A stretch of 24,144 bases of DNA from NCBI GenBank assembly GCA_035260725.1, contig DATFUR010000026.1, forward strand, positions 1 to 24,144, given 5' to 3'. Each line of letters starts with the position of its first letter. Position 1 is the first letter of the stretch. Both the position numbers and the translations under genes were made by a program. Below, one piece after another: positions 15,146-21,913 of this stretch. Under the pieces are notes generated by a model. It saw nothing but the letters and a program-made list of their open reading frames with translations. It was not told where the DNA came from and searched no databases. This stretch comes from DASRFS01 sp035260725. Its GTDB lineage: Bacteria > Patescibacteriota > Microgenomatia > Levybacterales > UBA12049.

Positions 15146-15901
15146 ATGATTCTTGAAACGGTCTTCTTATTTATTTTAGGCTTATTCATTGGAAGTTTTT
15201 TGAATGTCATAATCTACCGACTTCCCCACAATAAAGGTTTTCTCAACGGCAGATCTTACTGTGATAGTTGTAAAAGAACAATTCTTCCCTACGACCTTAT
15301 TCCATTGGTCTCATATATAATCTTAAGAGGTAAATGCAGATTCTGCAGAAGTAGAATTAGTTATCAGATTCCTCTGGTTGAATTAATTACAGGTATATTT
15401 TTTGCTCTAACATTTCTTAAATTTCCACTCACTGATTTGTCTTTTATATTTTATATTTTTGTAGTCTGTTGTCTAATCGTGATATTTTTTATAGATTTAA
15501 ACGATGGTATAATCCCCGACAAAATTCTTTATCCTGTGACAATAGTAACTTTGATATATGTTTTCCTTAATCAAAATTTAGTTTTGCATCTAATATCATC
15601 TTTAATTTCCTTTATCCTTTTTTTTCTAATTTATTTTCTTACAAAAGGCAAAGGCATTGGGTTTGGAGACGTCAAATTTTCCTTTTTCCTGGGTCTTTTG
15701 CTGGGGCTTCCTAAGGTTGCTATCTGTTTTTACATCGCATTCTTGACAGGTGGAATAGTTGGTCTCATACTAATTATATGGGGAAAAAAGAGGTTCAAGA
15801 AAGACACAATAGCATTTGGACCGTTTTTAAGTCTTGGCGCAATAATCTCAATTTTTTTAGGCGATCTTCTGGTTTCACTCTCGTTGAACTTCTTACGGTA
15901 G
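15146..15901 (+). CDS. pilD: Prepilin peptidase/N-methyltransferase PilD
   Basis: PilD is the polytopic aspartic protease that cleaves prepilin leaders on the cytoplasmic face and methylates the new N-terminus. The 251-residue protein begins with the A24A N-domain (FIGSFLNVIIYRLP). A tetracysteine zinc site follows (Cys39, Cys42, Cys64, Cys67 in CDSCKRTI and CRFCRSRI). The catalytic aspartates are in FFIDLNDGIIPD (115-125) and GIGFGDVK (Asp175), within about eight hydrophobic helices. The conserved C-terminal AFGPFLSLGA is present. The last 124 bases overlap the next prepilin gene in another frame, and the final residues (about LVSLSLNFLR) are read from the DNA that encodes the neighbour's SSGFTLVELLTV. 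It should process all the prepilins in this locus. Confidence 0.95.
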   Translation: MILETVFLFILGLFIGSFLNVIIYRLPHNKGFLNGRSYCDSCKRTILPYDLIPLVSYIILRGKCRFCRSRISYQIPLVELITGIFFALTFLKFPLTDLSFIFYIFVVCCLIVIFFIDLNDGIIPDKILYPVTIVTLIYVFLNQNLVLHLISSLISFILFFLIYFLTKGKGIGFGDVKFSFFLGLLLGLPKVAICFYIAFLTGGIVGLILIIWGKKRFKKDTIAFGPFLSLGAIISIFLGDLLVSLSLNFLR

Positions 15902-16377
15902 TTGGAATAGTAGGTATTTTGCTCGTCGGCGCTATTCTAATTTTGAACCCTGTTGCGCAATTTCAAAAAGCAAATGATGCTAAAAGAAAATCCGACCTTA
16001 CCCAAATACAAAAAGCCCTGGAAACATATTTTAACGATTACGGAAGATATCCGCCAAATCCCGCTTCCGGAGACTATAGAATCCAGGTAAACGGCAATCC
16101 TGTTAATTGGGGCTCTGCGTGGCTGCCGTATATGTCTACCTTGCCTAAAGATCCCAGGCCCTCAAGAAGCTATATATATTATGTAAAATCAAATGGGCAG
16201 TCTTATTATTTATACGCCAGTTTGGAAAGAGAAAAGGATGTAAACGGGAATGTTTTGGACCCCCAGCTTTGCAATAAAGGAAATCCCTGTACCTCTCTTT
16301 CTTCAAATGGAATATTAGACAATGCTTGCGGGCAAACTTGCAACTTTGCTGTTTCCAGTTCAAACGTAAACCCATGA
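15778..16377 (+). CDS. Type IV prepilin-like protein with long leader overlapping pilD
   Basis: A 199-residue prepilin. Cleavage is expected after Gly32 (RRSSG, then FTLVELLTVVGIVGIL, with Glu at mature position 5). The mature part has NPVAQFQKANDAKRKSDLTQIQKALETYFNDYGRYP spread over 49-85, a YYLYASLE strand and four cysteines near the C-terminus (two disulfides possible). The only plausible start is ATG 15778, 124 bases inside pilD and out of frame with it, giving an unusually long 32-residue leader whose codons are pilD's conserved C-terminus read in another frame. This looks like a deletion that fused the two genes and forced recruitment of a new start. The TGA stop overlaps the next ATG (ATGA). 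The leader is basic, as the peptidase requires. Confidence 0.85.
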   Translation: MGKKEVQERHNSIWTVFKSWRNNLNFFRRSSGFTLVELLTVVGIVGILLVGAILILNPVAQFQKANDAKRKSDLTQIQKALETYFNDYGRYPPNPASGDYRIQVNGNPVNWGSAWLPYMSTLPKDPRPSRSYIYYVKSNGQSYYLYASLEREKDVNGNVLDPQLCNKGNPCTSLSSNGILDNACGQTCNFAVSSSNVNP

Positions 16378-16844
16378 GTATAATTCAAAATTCAAAATTC
16401 AAAATTCAAAATTTTCAACGAGGATTTACTCTCGTTGAACTTTTAATAGTCGTGGCGATAATAGGTATCTTATCGACTCTTCTTACGGCGAATTTCATAG
16501 GAGTCAGGCAAAGAAGCAAAGATGCACATAGGAAATCGGATCTTCGGCAAGTCCAATCGGCATTGGAACTTTATAGATCGGATCAGGGAAGTTATCCTAA
16601 TGCTATTCCAAATTGCGGTAATCCCCTAAGTAGCCTTATGAGTCCTGACTGTTCGAGCGCGACCTATTTACAAAAAGTTCCGATTGACCCGAATGGTTCG
16701 TCTTATACATACACCAGCAATGGAACTACGTATTCCATAGTTTCCTGTCTTGAGAACGGAAATGATTCCGAAAAAGATTCCACGAATGCAAATCCTCCAT
16801 GCGACGGAGTGTCCGGTTTTTCTTACACGCTCAAAAATCCTTAA
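16374..16844 (+). CDS. Type IV prepilin-like protein with heptanucleotide repeat in the leader
   Basis: A 156-residue prepilin. The leader is MSIIQNSKFKIQNFQRG (17 residues), followed by FTLVELLIVVAIIGILS with the conserved Glu at mature position 5. The exported domain has SKDAHRKSDLRQVQSALELY, related to the preceding prepilin, then VPIDPNGSSYTYT and four cysteines. The ATG at 16374 was chosen because it overlaps the preceding TGA (ATGA) and gives a normal leader; an in-frame ATG at 16326 would place a Cys-containing extension inside the previous gene. Four perfect copies of TTCAAAA lie in the leader codons. Since seven is not a multiple of three, gain or loss of one copy breaks the frame before the pilin helix. 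The stop TAA directly abuts the next ATG. Confidence 0.88.
   Translation: MSIIQNSKFKIQNFQRGFTLVELLIVVAIIGILSTLLTANFIGVRQRSKDAHRKSDLRQVQSALELYRSDQGSYPNAIPNCGNPLSSLMSPDCSSATYLQKVPIDPNGSSYTYTSNGTTYSIVSCLENGNDSEKDSTNANPPCDGVSGFSYTLKNP
16382..16413 (+). repeat. Heptanucleotide tandem repeat (TTCAAAA)x4 in a prepilin leader
   Basis: Four perfect tandem units begin at 16384, 16391, 16398 and 16405; period-7 identity runs from 16382 to 16413. The tract encodes part of the prepilin leader, and the peptide it makes is itself periodic (IQNSKFK then IQNF). Copy-number slippage would shift the frame unless it occurs in multiples of three units. Confidence 0.9.
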
Positions 16845-17324
16845 ATGAAATTTAGACAGCAGTTTGGATTTACGCTTATTGAAATTATTGTAGTTTTTGC
16901 AATTATTGCGATAATTTCTACAGTTGCTGTTGCGTCGTTTGTAAATTACAATAAAACGCAAAATTTGCAAGTTGCAGTCTCTGACGTTACTTCAATTTTG
17001 ACTTTGGCCCGGTCACGAGCCTTATCCCAGGCAAAACCAGCTGATAAATGTAACGATCAGACAACCCTAAATGGATACAAAGTTACCCTGTTTATGCAAA
17101 CTAATTCTTATCAACTGGATGTGGTCTGCTCAAATGTTAATTATAAAATTCAATCCGTCAATTTGCCCAAAAATGTTGTTTTTGACAATCGAACAACGTC
17201 TTCTTTCTTTTATTTTCCTGTAATTGTAAACGGAGTATATATGGATGGAGACGGGAAGATTTATCTAACAGGTTACGGCAACACAAAAATAATAACGGTA
17301 GATAAATTGGGAGGAATAAAATGA
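16845..17324 (+). CDS. GspH/FimT-like minor pseudopilin
   Basis: A 159-residue minor prepilin. A short leader MKFRQQFG is followed by FTLIEIIVVFAIIAIIST, with Glu at mature position 5. The mature N-terminal region continues with NYNKTQNLQVAVSDVTSILTLARSRALSQ, the pattern of FimT/GspH proteins, in which a long helix leads to a small beta domain. There are two cysteines (one possible disulfide). The C-terminus contains GDGKIYLTGYG. FimT/GspH proteins are thought to prime pilus assembly at the tip. The ATG directly follows the stop of the previous prepilin gene. The 3' end encodes LGGIK through GGGAGGA, which serves as a strong ribosome-binding site for the next gene. Confidence 0.87.
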   Translation: MKFRQQFGFTLIEIIVVFAIIAIISTVAVASFVNYNKTQNLQVAVSDVTSILTLARSRALSQAKPADKCNDQTTLNGYKVTLFMQTNSYQLDVVCSNVNYKIQSVNLPKNVVFDNRTTSSFFYFPVIVNGVYMDGDGKIYLTGYGNTKIITVDKLGGIK

Positions 17325-17806
17325 AAAACCAAAAAGGACAAAGCTTAATTGAAGTTCTTATCGCTCTTGCCGCTGCCGTCGCAATTGTAGCTGCAATTGC
17401 GGTTACCGTTGTTACGTCTTTGAGAAACGTTGAGTTTACAAAAAATCAAAACCTGGCTACTCAATATTCAAGAGAAGGCATAGAAGTGGTGAGGCAGTCG
17501 GCAAAAAATGACTGGACTGCTTTTCGAAGTTTTGACGGTGCGTATTGCCTTTCCCAAAATAGTACTTCCCTAACAGTAAAGTCTGCGAACGGCTGCGGGC
17601 AAAATGTGGGAGATAGTGATCCGGCAAAAAGGATTTTTGTCAGAGAAATAAATATAAATCCTAGTTCCGGAGAGTGCTCTGCTAATACAAAAGTTAAGTC
17701 AGAGGTTTCGTGGTCGGATAGTAAATGTTTAACGGGAAATCCTTTTTGCCATAAAGTTAGTCTGGAGACCTGTCTAGCTGACATAAATACAGTAAAAACG
17801 CCATGA
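17321..17806 (+). CDS. PilV-like minor prepilin
   Basis: A 161-residue minor prepilin. The six-residue leader MKNQKG is followed by QSLIEVLIALAAAVAIVAA, typical of PilV/GspI proteins, in which Gln or Phe precedes SLIEVLIA. The next segment (TKNQNLATQYSREGIEVVRQ) matches the PilV pattern, and the rest has six cysteines. The start overlaps the previous stop (ATGA) and is preceded at about six bases by GGGAGGA, one of the few clear Shine-Dalgarno sequences in the window. It probably belongs to the pilus tip complex with the FimT-, PilW- and PilX-like proteins. Confidence 0.87.
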   Translation: MKNQKGQSLIEVLIALAAAVAIVAAIAVTVVTSLRNVEFTKNQNLATQYSREGIEVVRQSAKNDWTAFRSFDGAYCLSQNSTSLTVKSANGCGQNVGDSDPAKRIFVREININPSSGECSANTKVKSEVSWSDSKCLTGNPFCHKVSLETCLADINTVKTP

Positions 17807-18366
17807 TGCTTTTTAAATTTAAAAATAATAATTCCGGATTTACTCTCATCGAACTTTTGGTTGTTATGGTAGTTATGATAACTGTAGGTTTAATTGTAGT
17901 ATCTATTCTAGTTTCTTCTCTGCGGGGAGCCGATAAGGCAACAACAATAGAAGCAGTCAGGCAAAACGGAAACTACACGGTGCTTCAAATGAGTAGAATG
18001 ATTGAATTTGCCCAGTCATTTGGAGGAGTAAGTGTTGATAACTCTGGTTATACAATTTTTTGCCCAATAGCTACTCCAAGCGCTCAATATAAATACGTAA
18101 AGATTACATCCTTCGACGGCGGACAGACTATTTTCTCCTGTGATTTGCCGGCTGGGAAGATTGCATCAAACGGCGCGTCTTTCCTAAATACCAATGAGGT
18201 TACCCTCTCGTCTTGTTATTTTACATGTGCCAGAGACAATCTCTCCCAGTCTCCCGTAATAGGAATAAATTTTACACTGAATCAAAAATCCTCGAGTAGT
18301 TTTTTTGAAAAAAAGGCAACAATCCCCTTTTCTACTTCGGTTGTAGTAAGAAATCTCAATAAATGA
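17803..18366 (+). CDS. PilW/GspJ-like minor prepilin
   Basis: A 187-residue minor prepilin. The leader MMLFKFKNNNSG is followed by FTLIELLVVMVVMITVGLIVVS with Glu at mature position 5. The mature protein continues with a helix (ATTIEAVRQNGNYTVLQMSRMIEFAQS) and a beta-rich domain, as in PilW/GspJ. Four cysteines are present, two of them close together (SSCYFTC). It starts at ATG 17803, overlapping the previous stop; ATG 17806 is an alternative. The N-terminal coding sequence shares a 23-base exact match with the first prepilin gene. This gene ends the first minor-pilin run, and an unrelated gene with its own promoter follows. Confidence 0.86.
   Translation: MMLFKFKNNNSGFTLIELLVVMVVMITVGLIVVSILVSSLRGADKATTIEAVRQNGNYTVLQMSRMIEFAQSFGGVSVDNSGYTIFCPIATPSAQYKYVKITSFDGGQTIFSCDLPAGKIASNGASFLNTNEVTLSSCYFTCARDNLSQSPVIGINFTLNQKSSSSFFEKKATIPFSTSVVVRNLNK
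17845..17867 (+). repeat. 23-bp direct repeat, copy 2 (PilW-like N-terminal coding)
   Basis: Identical to 14597-14619. Both copies lie in the same orientation and at the equivalent place after the prepilin cleavage site. Recombination between them would delete the 3.2 kb that contains pilD and four prepilin genes. Confidence 0.6.
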
Positions 18367-18367
18367 T

Positions 18368-18396
18368 TTGACAAGCCTATAAGCAAGATATATTAT
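18368..18396 (+). promoter_or_regulatory. Promoter of the unknown gene at 18407
   Basis: A perfect -35 TTGACA (18368-18373) overlaps the end of the PilW-like stop codon region, followed by a 17-bp spacer and -10 TATTAT (18391-18396, 5/6). The GTG start is ten bases after the -10, so any leader would be only about three bases. Confidence 0.65.
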
Positions 18397-18406
18397 ACCC
18401 CTGTTT

Positions 18407-18802
18407 GTGAGATACGAATTCGAAGTTGGATACGATAGAATTGACTCTTTTGATTCCAGAGAATTGGATTATGCTTCGCCGCTTAAAAGAGTAGGTTTTG
18501 ATGAAATTCAAGTTCAAAATGCCCTTAAGGGCATAAGTTTAATTAATTCCGGTGGTTACAATGATCATTATAAAACAAGAGATGAATTGGAAAGAGTTAC
18601 AGAAGATCCTTCCGTTGTCCAGCGGTTAATAGAGTTGGGTTTAATTGAGCTCCATCGCAGTTGGAGTCGAGCTTTAATAATCCCTCAAGAAACCGAAAGA
18701 GGGGTATTCTATGATAGAAGCGTCCATAAAAGACACCCGCAAGTTCCTTATAGATTGTCATCGGGTACTCTTCATCAAATCTACGAAGAACAGGAATTAT
18801 AA
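18407..18802 (+). CDS. Hypothetical protein interrupting the minor-pilin run
   Basis: I do not recognise this 131-residue protein. It starts with GTG (MRYEFEVGYDRIDSFDSREL) and is charged and soluble, with no signal peptide, membrane helix, prepilin motif or cysteine. The middle (PSVVQRLIELGLIEL) is probably helical; the C-terminus has basic and aromatic residues (YDRSVHKRHPQVPYRLSSG) followed by an acidic end. It could be a cytosolic regulator or a nucleic-acid-binding protein, but no motif proves this. It sits between the PilW-like and PilX-like genes yet has its own promoter upstream, and another promoter restarts transcription downstream, so it may be an insertion into an ancestral minor-pilin operon. 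The GTG is supported by its position three or so bases after the predicted transcription start. Confidence 0.7.
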   Translation: MRYEFEVGYDRIDSFDSRELDYASPLKRVGFDEIQVQNALKGISLINSGGYNDHYKTRDELERVTEDPSVVQRLIELGLIELHRSWSRALIIPQETERGVFYDRSVHKRHPQVPYRLSSGTLHQIYEEQEL

Positions 18803-18804
18803 TA

Positions 18805-18834
18805 TTGACATAAGATTACCTGTCCTGGTACGCT
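18805..18834 (+). promoter_or_regulatory. Probable promoter of the pilX-pilM-pilN-pilO unit
   Basis: A perfect -35 TTGACA (18805-18810), an 18-bp spacer and a weak -10 TACGCT (18829-18834, 3/6). CTAGTTATATAA (18833-18844) overlaps and follows it, echoing the sequence before the first prepilin gene. The ATG is at 18852, 17 bases after the -10, and has no Shine-Dalgarno sequence. The exact -10 is uncertain. Confidence 0.45.
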
Positions 18835-18851
18835 AGTTATATAACTGCCTT

Positions 18852-19640
18852 ATGTTAAAAAACCAGCAAGGTCAGGCGCTTCTTATTGTCGTTTTAGTCA
18901 TGGTTGTCGCCCTGACAGTAGGATTATCCATCGTTTCGAAAAGCATTACAAACCTTCGTACCTCAACGGAAGAAGCCAATTCTCAAAAAGCTCTTGCTGC
19001 GGCAGAAGCGGGAATAGAGCAGGCCATTAAAAGCAACATTTCAATTGCAAATGGCCAATTTAGTAGCGATACTAAATATAAAACCGATATTACACAAGTC
19101 TTAGGCACCAATTTTGTGCTTAACGCTGGAAATCCGGTACTGCAGGATGGCGGAATTGATGTATGGTTTTCGGATTATTCTGAGAATCCGGCCAATATTT
19201 ATAGCAATCCCTGGAGCGGTAACTTGACCATCAAATGGGGGTCTAGCTCTAATTCCTGTAGCGAAGCTGCGATAGAATTTGTTTTGGTTTCCGGCTCAAA
19301 GGCCTCTCCCAAGATTACACGTTATGCTTTTGATCCATGCCAGGCAAGGTCAAGTTCAAACCGCTTTATCGTAGCGCCTTTGTCCAAAAGTACGGTGTCG
19401 GGAAAAGATTTTTATTTTCAAACTACTATTAATAATATATCTTCAGGGCTTATCGGAAGAATTGTGCCTTTATATGCAAACAGTACGATTGCACTATTTA
19501 GTACGACTGCCCTACCCCTTCAGGGATCTATCATAACCTCTACAGGACAATCAGGAGGCACACAAAGAAAAGTGAATGTTTTTCAGGGTTATCCGCAGGT
19601 TCCTTCGGAATTTTTTCTTTATAACCTTTTTTCACCATGA
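18852..19640 (+). CDS. PilX-like minor pilin/assembly protein
   Basis: A 262-residue exported protein of the PilX N-terminal type. A short leader MLKNQQG is followed by QALLIVVLVMVVALTVGLSI, which lacks the Glu at mature position 5, as is usual in this group. The signature AAAEAGIEQAIKSN follows at about 47-60, with a helix leading to a large beta-rich domain. There are only two cysteines (one possible disulfide). It probably acts with the FimT-, PilV- and PilW-like subunits as a tip or priming complex, here displaced from them by the unknown gene at 18407-18802. The stop overlaps the pilM start (ATGA), so it is translationally coupled to the assembly genes. Confidence 0.82.
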   Translation: MLKNQQGQALLIVVLVMVVALTVGLSIVSKSITNLRTSTEEANSQKALAAAEAGIEQAIKSNISIANGQFSSDTKYKTDITQVLGTNFVLNAGNPVLQDGGIDVWFSDYSENPANIYSNPWSGNLTIKWGSSSNSCSEAAIEFVLVSGSKASPKITRYAFDPCQARSSSNRFIVAPLSKSTVSGKDFYFQTTINNISSGLIGRIVPLYANSTIALFSTTALPLQGSIITSTGQSGGTQRKVNVFQGYPQVPSEFFLYNLFSP

Positions 19641-20668
19641 ACAAAATACCCTTTGGTTTGGATATTGGCGCCTCTACGATAAAAGTGGTTTGGCTTGAAG
19701 GTAAAACAGATGCCTTTGTCCTTAAAGCAGCAGCTATGGTACCCACACCTCCCAAAGGGATGTTATCGGAGTCTCCACTGGATGAAGAAGAAATGTCTCG
19801 AGCTGTGCAAAAGGCAGTTACAAGCGCAAATATAGATTCCAAACAAGTCAATGTAGCACTAGCGGAGAATCAGGTTTACACAAAGGTTTTGGAGATGCCT
19901 GTTTTATCCGACAGAGAACTCCGTTCCGCTATTTACTGGGAAGCAGAGCAATATATTCCCGTACCCTTAACCAACGTTACTTTAACATGGAATGTTTTAG
20001 ACAGACCCGCAAAACCCGTTTCGACGGATAAAATGGTCGTTCTTATGGTCGGGGCTCCAACTACATTGGTTACCAAATACCAAAAAATAATTACAATGGC
20101 CGGTTTAACTATTAATTCAATGGAAACGGAAATTTTGGCGACAGTCCGATCTCTTGTTTTGGGAGAAAATTTTCCTCCAAGTATTATTGTAAGTATCGGA
20201 GCAGTAAGCACCTCTTTTGCAATAATAAGAAACGGTGTTATGGTTTTTACTTACTCCATGTCGGTCGGAGGATCGGCAATAAATCACGCAATTGCTTCGG
20301 ATTTTGGTTTTACACCCGATCAGGCGGAAGAATACAAAAAAGTTTATGGTGTTTCGGACAAAGCACTGGGAGGGAAAATAGGTCAGGCTACAACCCCAAT
20401 TTTAAACGCTATAGTTGTAGAGGTTAAAAAGTCTCTCGCCTATTATGCGCAAAAATACAAAGATTTACCAATAAGACAAATTATTTTGGTAGGAGGAACA
20501 GCGAATTTACCAGGAATTGATTTATTTTTTGCAAACAATAGCGGAGTTGAAACAGTTGTAGCAAATCCTTGGAAAGTTCTTGCTCCAACACAAATTCCCC
20601 AAGAAATTCTTCAAAACGGCGTAGATTACACAATCGCCGTCGGACTTGCGATGAGAAGCAATGAGTAA
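19637..20668 (+). CDS. pilM: Type IV pilus assembly protein PilM (actin-like)
   Basis: PilM is a cytosolic actin/FtsA-like ATPase that binds the N-terminal tail of PilN and links the pilus base to the motors. The 343-residue protein starts MNKIPFGLDIGASTIKVVWL, the phosphate-1 loop. The SHS2 region lies near 60-120 (VNVALAENQVYTKVLEMPVL), phosphate-2 is IIVSIGAVSTSFAIIRNG, and the adenosine motif is QIILVGGTANLPGI near 278-291. It has normal family length. The start overlaps the PilX-like stop by four bases, and the 3' end overlaps pilN by eight, so the genes are tightly coupled. Confidence 0.94.
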   Translation: MNKIPFGLDIGASTIKVVWLEGKTDAFVLKAAAMVPTPPKGMLSESPLDEEEMSRAVQKAVTSANIDSKQVNVALAENQVYTKVLEMPVLSDRELRSAIYWEAEQYIPVPLTNVTLTWNVLDRPAKPVSTDKMVVLMVGAPTTLVTKYQKIITMAGLTINSMETEILATVRSLVLGENFPPSIIVSIGAVSTSFAIIRNGVMVFTYSMSVGGSAINHAIASDFGFTPDQAEEYKKVYGVSDKALGGKIGQATTPILNAIVVEVKKSLAYYAQKYKDLPIRQIILVGGTANLPGIDLFFANNSGVETVVANPWKVLAPTQIPQEILQNGVDYTIAVGLAMRSNE

Positions 20669-21197
20669 CGGAATAAATTTAATCCAAGGAGAAAATAAAG
20701 TAAATCTAAACCGCAAGAATAGGGTTGTAGTTTTGCGTTGGATTTCCTTGGTTTTCCTTTTCTTTGTTGCTTTCTTTTCTATTCTCCTTTTTTTTCTTAA
20801 CAACAGAATATCTGTTCAAAACGTAAAAAAAAATCAGAGTGAGACTTTGCAAAAGATTACACTTCTTAAAGACAGATCCGCAAAATATAGCTTATTAGGT
20901 GATAGATTAAGAGGCATTACAAATATTTTAAATACGAGGAAAAAATATACAATTACATTAAATACGATTTTGGACCAATTGCCACCAGGAGTTTCAATGA
21001 AAGGTTTGTCTTTAGATAAAGACGATGTTTCTTTGACTGCAAGCTCCAACTCTCTTTTGCCCCTGAATTCTTTTCTAGCCAATATTACTAAAATAAGTTT
21101 GGAGAAACACGTAATCAAGGATATGTCGATTGAAGGGTTAACAATAGATAAGCAAACAGGAGTTTACTCTCTTTCTCTAAAGGCAAAAACATTATGA
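20661..21197 (+). CDS. pilN: Type IV pilus assembly protein PilN
   Basis: PilN is a bitopic inner-membrane protein that binds PilM through its short cytosolic tail and PilO outside. The 178-residue protein opens MSNGINLIQGENKVN, the cytosolic PilM-binding segment (family form INLLP). One membrane helix follows at about 27-48 (WISLVFLFFVAFFSILLFF), then a coiled-coil-like stretch (VQNVKKNQSETLQKITLLKD) and a small ferredoxin-like domain (LDQLPPGVSMKGLSLDKDDVSLT). There are no cysteines. The gene overlaps pilM by 8 bp and pilO by 4 bp. Confidence 0.9.
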   Translation: MSNGINLIQGENKVNLNRKNRVVVLRWISLVFLFFVAFFSILLFFLNNRISVQNVKKNQSETLQKITLLKDRSAKYSLLGDRLRGITNILNTRKKYTITLNTILDQLPPGVSMKGLSLDKDDVSLTASSNSLLPLNSFLANITKISLEKHVIKDMSIEGLTIDKQTGVYSLSLKAKTL

Positions 21198-21913
21198 GTT
21201 CTAAAATTAGCCTAGATAGATTAACCTTAGAAAGGTTATACAAAAAACACAAAGATTATCTAATTCCAATAGTTACAATAATTGTTTGTTTCATACTTCT
21301 TTTGCAGGTAACAATTCCCCAGATAGGATTTCTTTCCGCAAAACAAGAGGAAGTATCAGTGGAAAAGGCGAAGCTTAAGATTCTGAACAATAATCTCAAC
21401 ATTCTATCTAATCTTAATGATTCTACTTTGAACTCCCAGTTTGCCTTAGCGACTGCTGCGTTGCCTGTAGAAAAGAATTTTGCCGGTATTTTAAATACCA
21501 TTAACTTGGCTGCAAGCAAAGCCGGAGTTTTTCTTGGTGATTTTGAATTTCAGGTAGGAGATGTCACCAAAGTTCCGCCAGGAGGAAAAACTCCGGTTTT
21601 GCAGCTAATGCTGTTTGCAACAGGCGGAGCAAATGGAACACTAAGGTTTGTAAATGAATTGTACAAATCTCTTCCATTGTCGGAAGCTTTAAATATAGAA
21701 ATAAACAATAGCAGCTCAACTATAACAATCGTTTTTTATTACAAACCCCTATCCGGCGTTGCCAGTAGCGCTTTGCCGATGTCCGCCCTTTCCAAGACAG
21801 ATCTGGATATACTTAGAGAAATTTCTTCGTGGAATAATCCCGGAGTCTTGCAAGTGCCATTAACGCCTATTGCTACGCAAAGCGGGACTACTATCCCCTC
21901 TTCGCCTTTTTAA
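21194..21913 (+). CDS. pilO: Type IV pilus assembly protein PilO
   Basis: PilO is a bitopic membrane protein that pairs with PilN to form the alignment ring around PilC. The 239-residue protein has a short basic cytosolic tail, a membrane helix at about 22-46 (LIPIVTIIVCFILLLQVTIP), a coiled-coil segment (AKQEEVSVEKAKLKILNNNLNILSNL) and a ferredoxin-like domain beginning ALPVEKNFAGILNTINLAASKAGV. A low-complexity Ser/Thr/Pro tail ends the protein. Neither PilP nor PilQ follows: the next gene is convergent trmD, whose 3' end overlaps this one by 23 bp. Absence of PilP and the secretin fits a cell without an outer membrane. Confidence 0.88.
   Translation: MSSKISLDRLTLERLYKKHKDYLIPIVTIIVCFILLLQVTIPQIGFLSAKQEEVSVEKAKLKILNNNLNILSNLNDSTLNSQFALATAALPVEKNFAGILNTINLAASKAGVFLGDFEFQVGDVTKVPPGGKTPVLQLMLFATGGANGTLRFVNELYKSLPLSEALNIEINNSSSTITIVFYYKPLSGVASSALPMSALSKTDLDILREISSWNNPGVLQVPLTPIATQSGTTIPSSPF

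Noticed and set aside
16326..16373. Upstream in-frame ATG for the third prepilin
   Set aside because: It lies inside the preceding prepilin gene and adds an odd Cys-Cys-containing stretch before the leader; ATG 16374 overlaps the previous stop in the ATGA manner used throughout this locus.
16382..16413. Heptamer array as a CRISPR or origin iteron
   Set aside because: Units are contiguous without spacers, only seven bases long and inside a coding leader; no cas or replication initiator gene is near.
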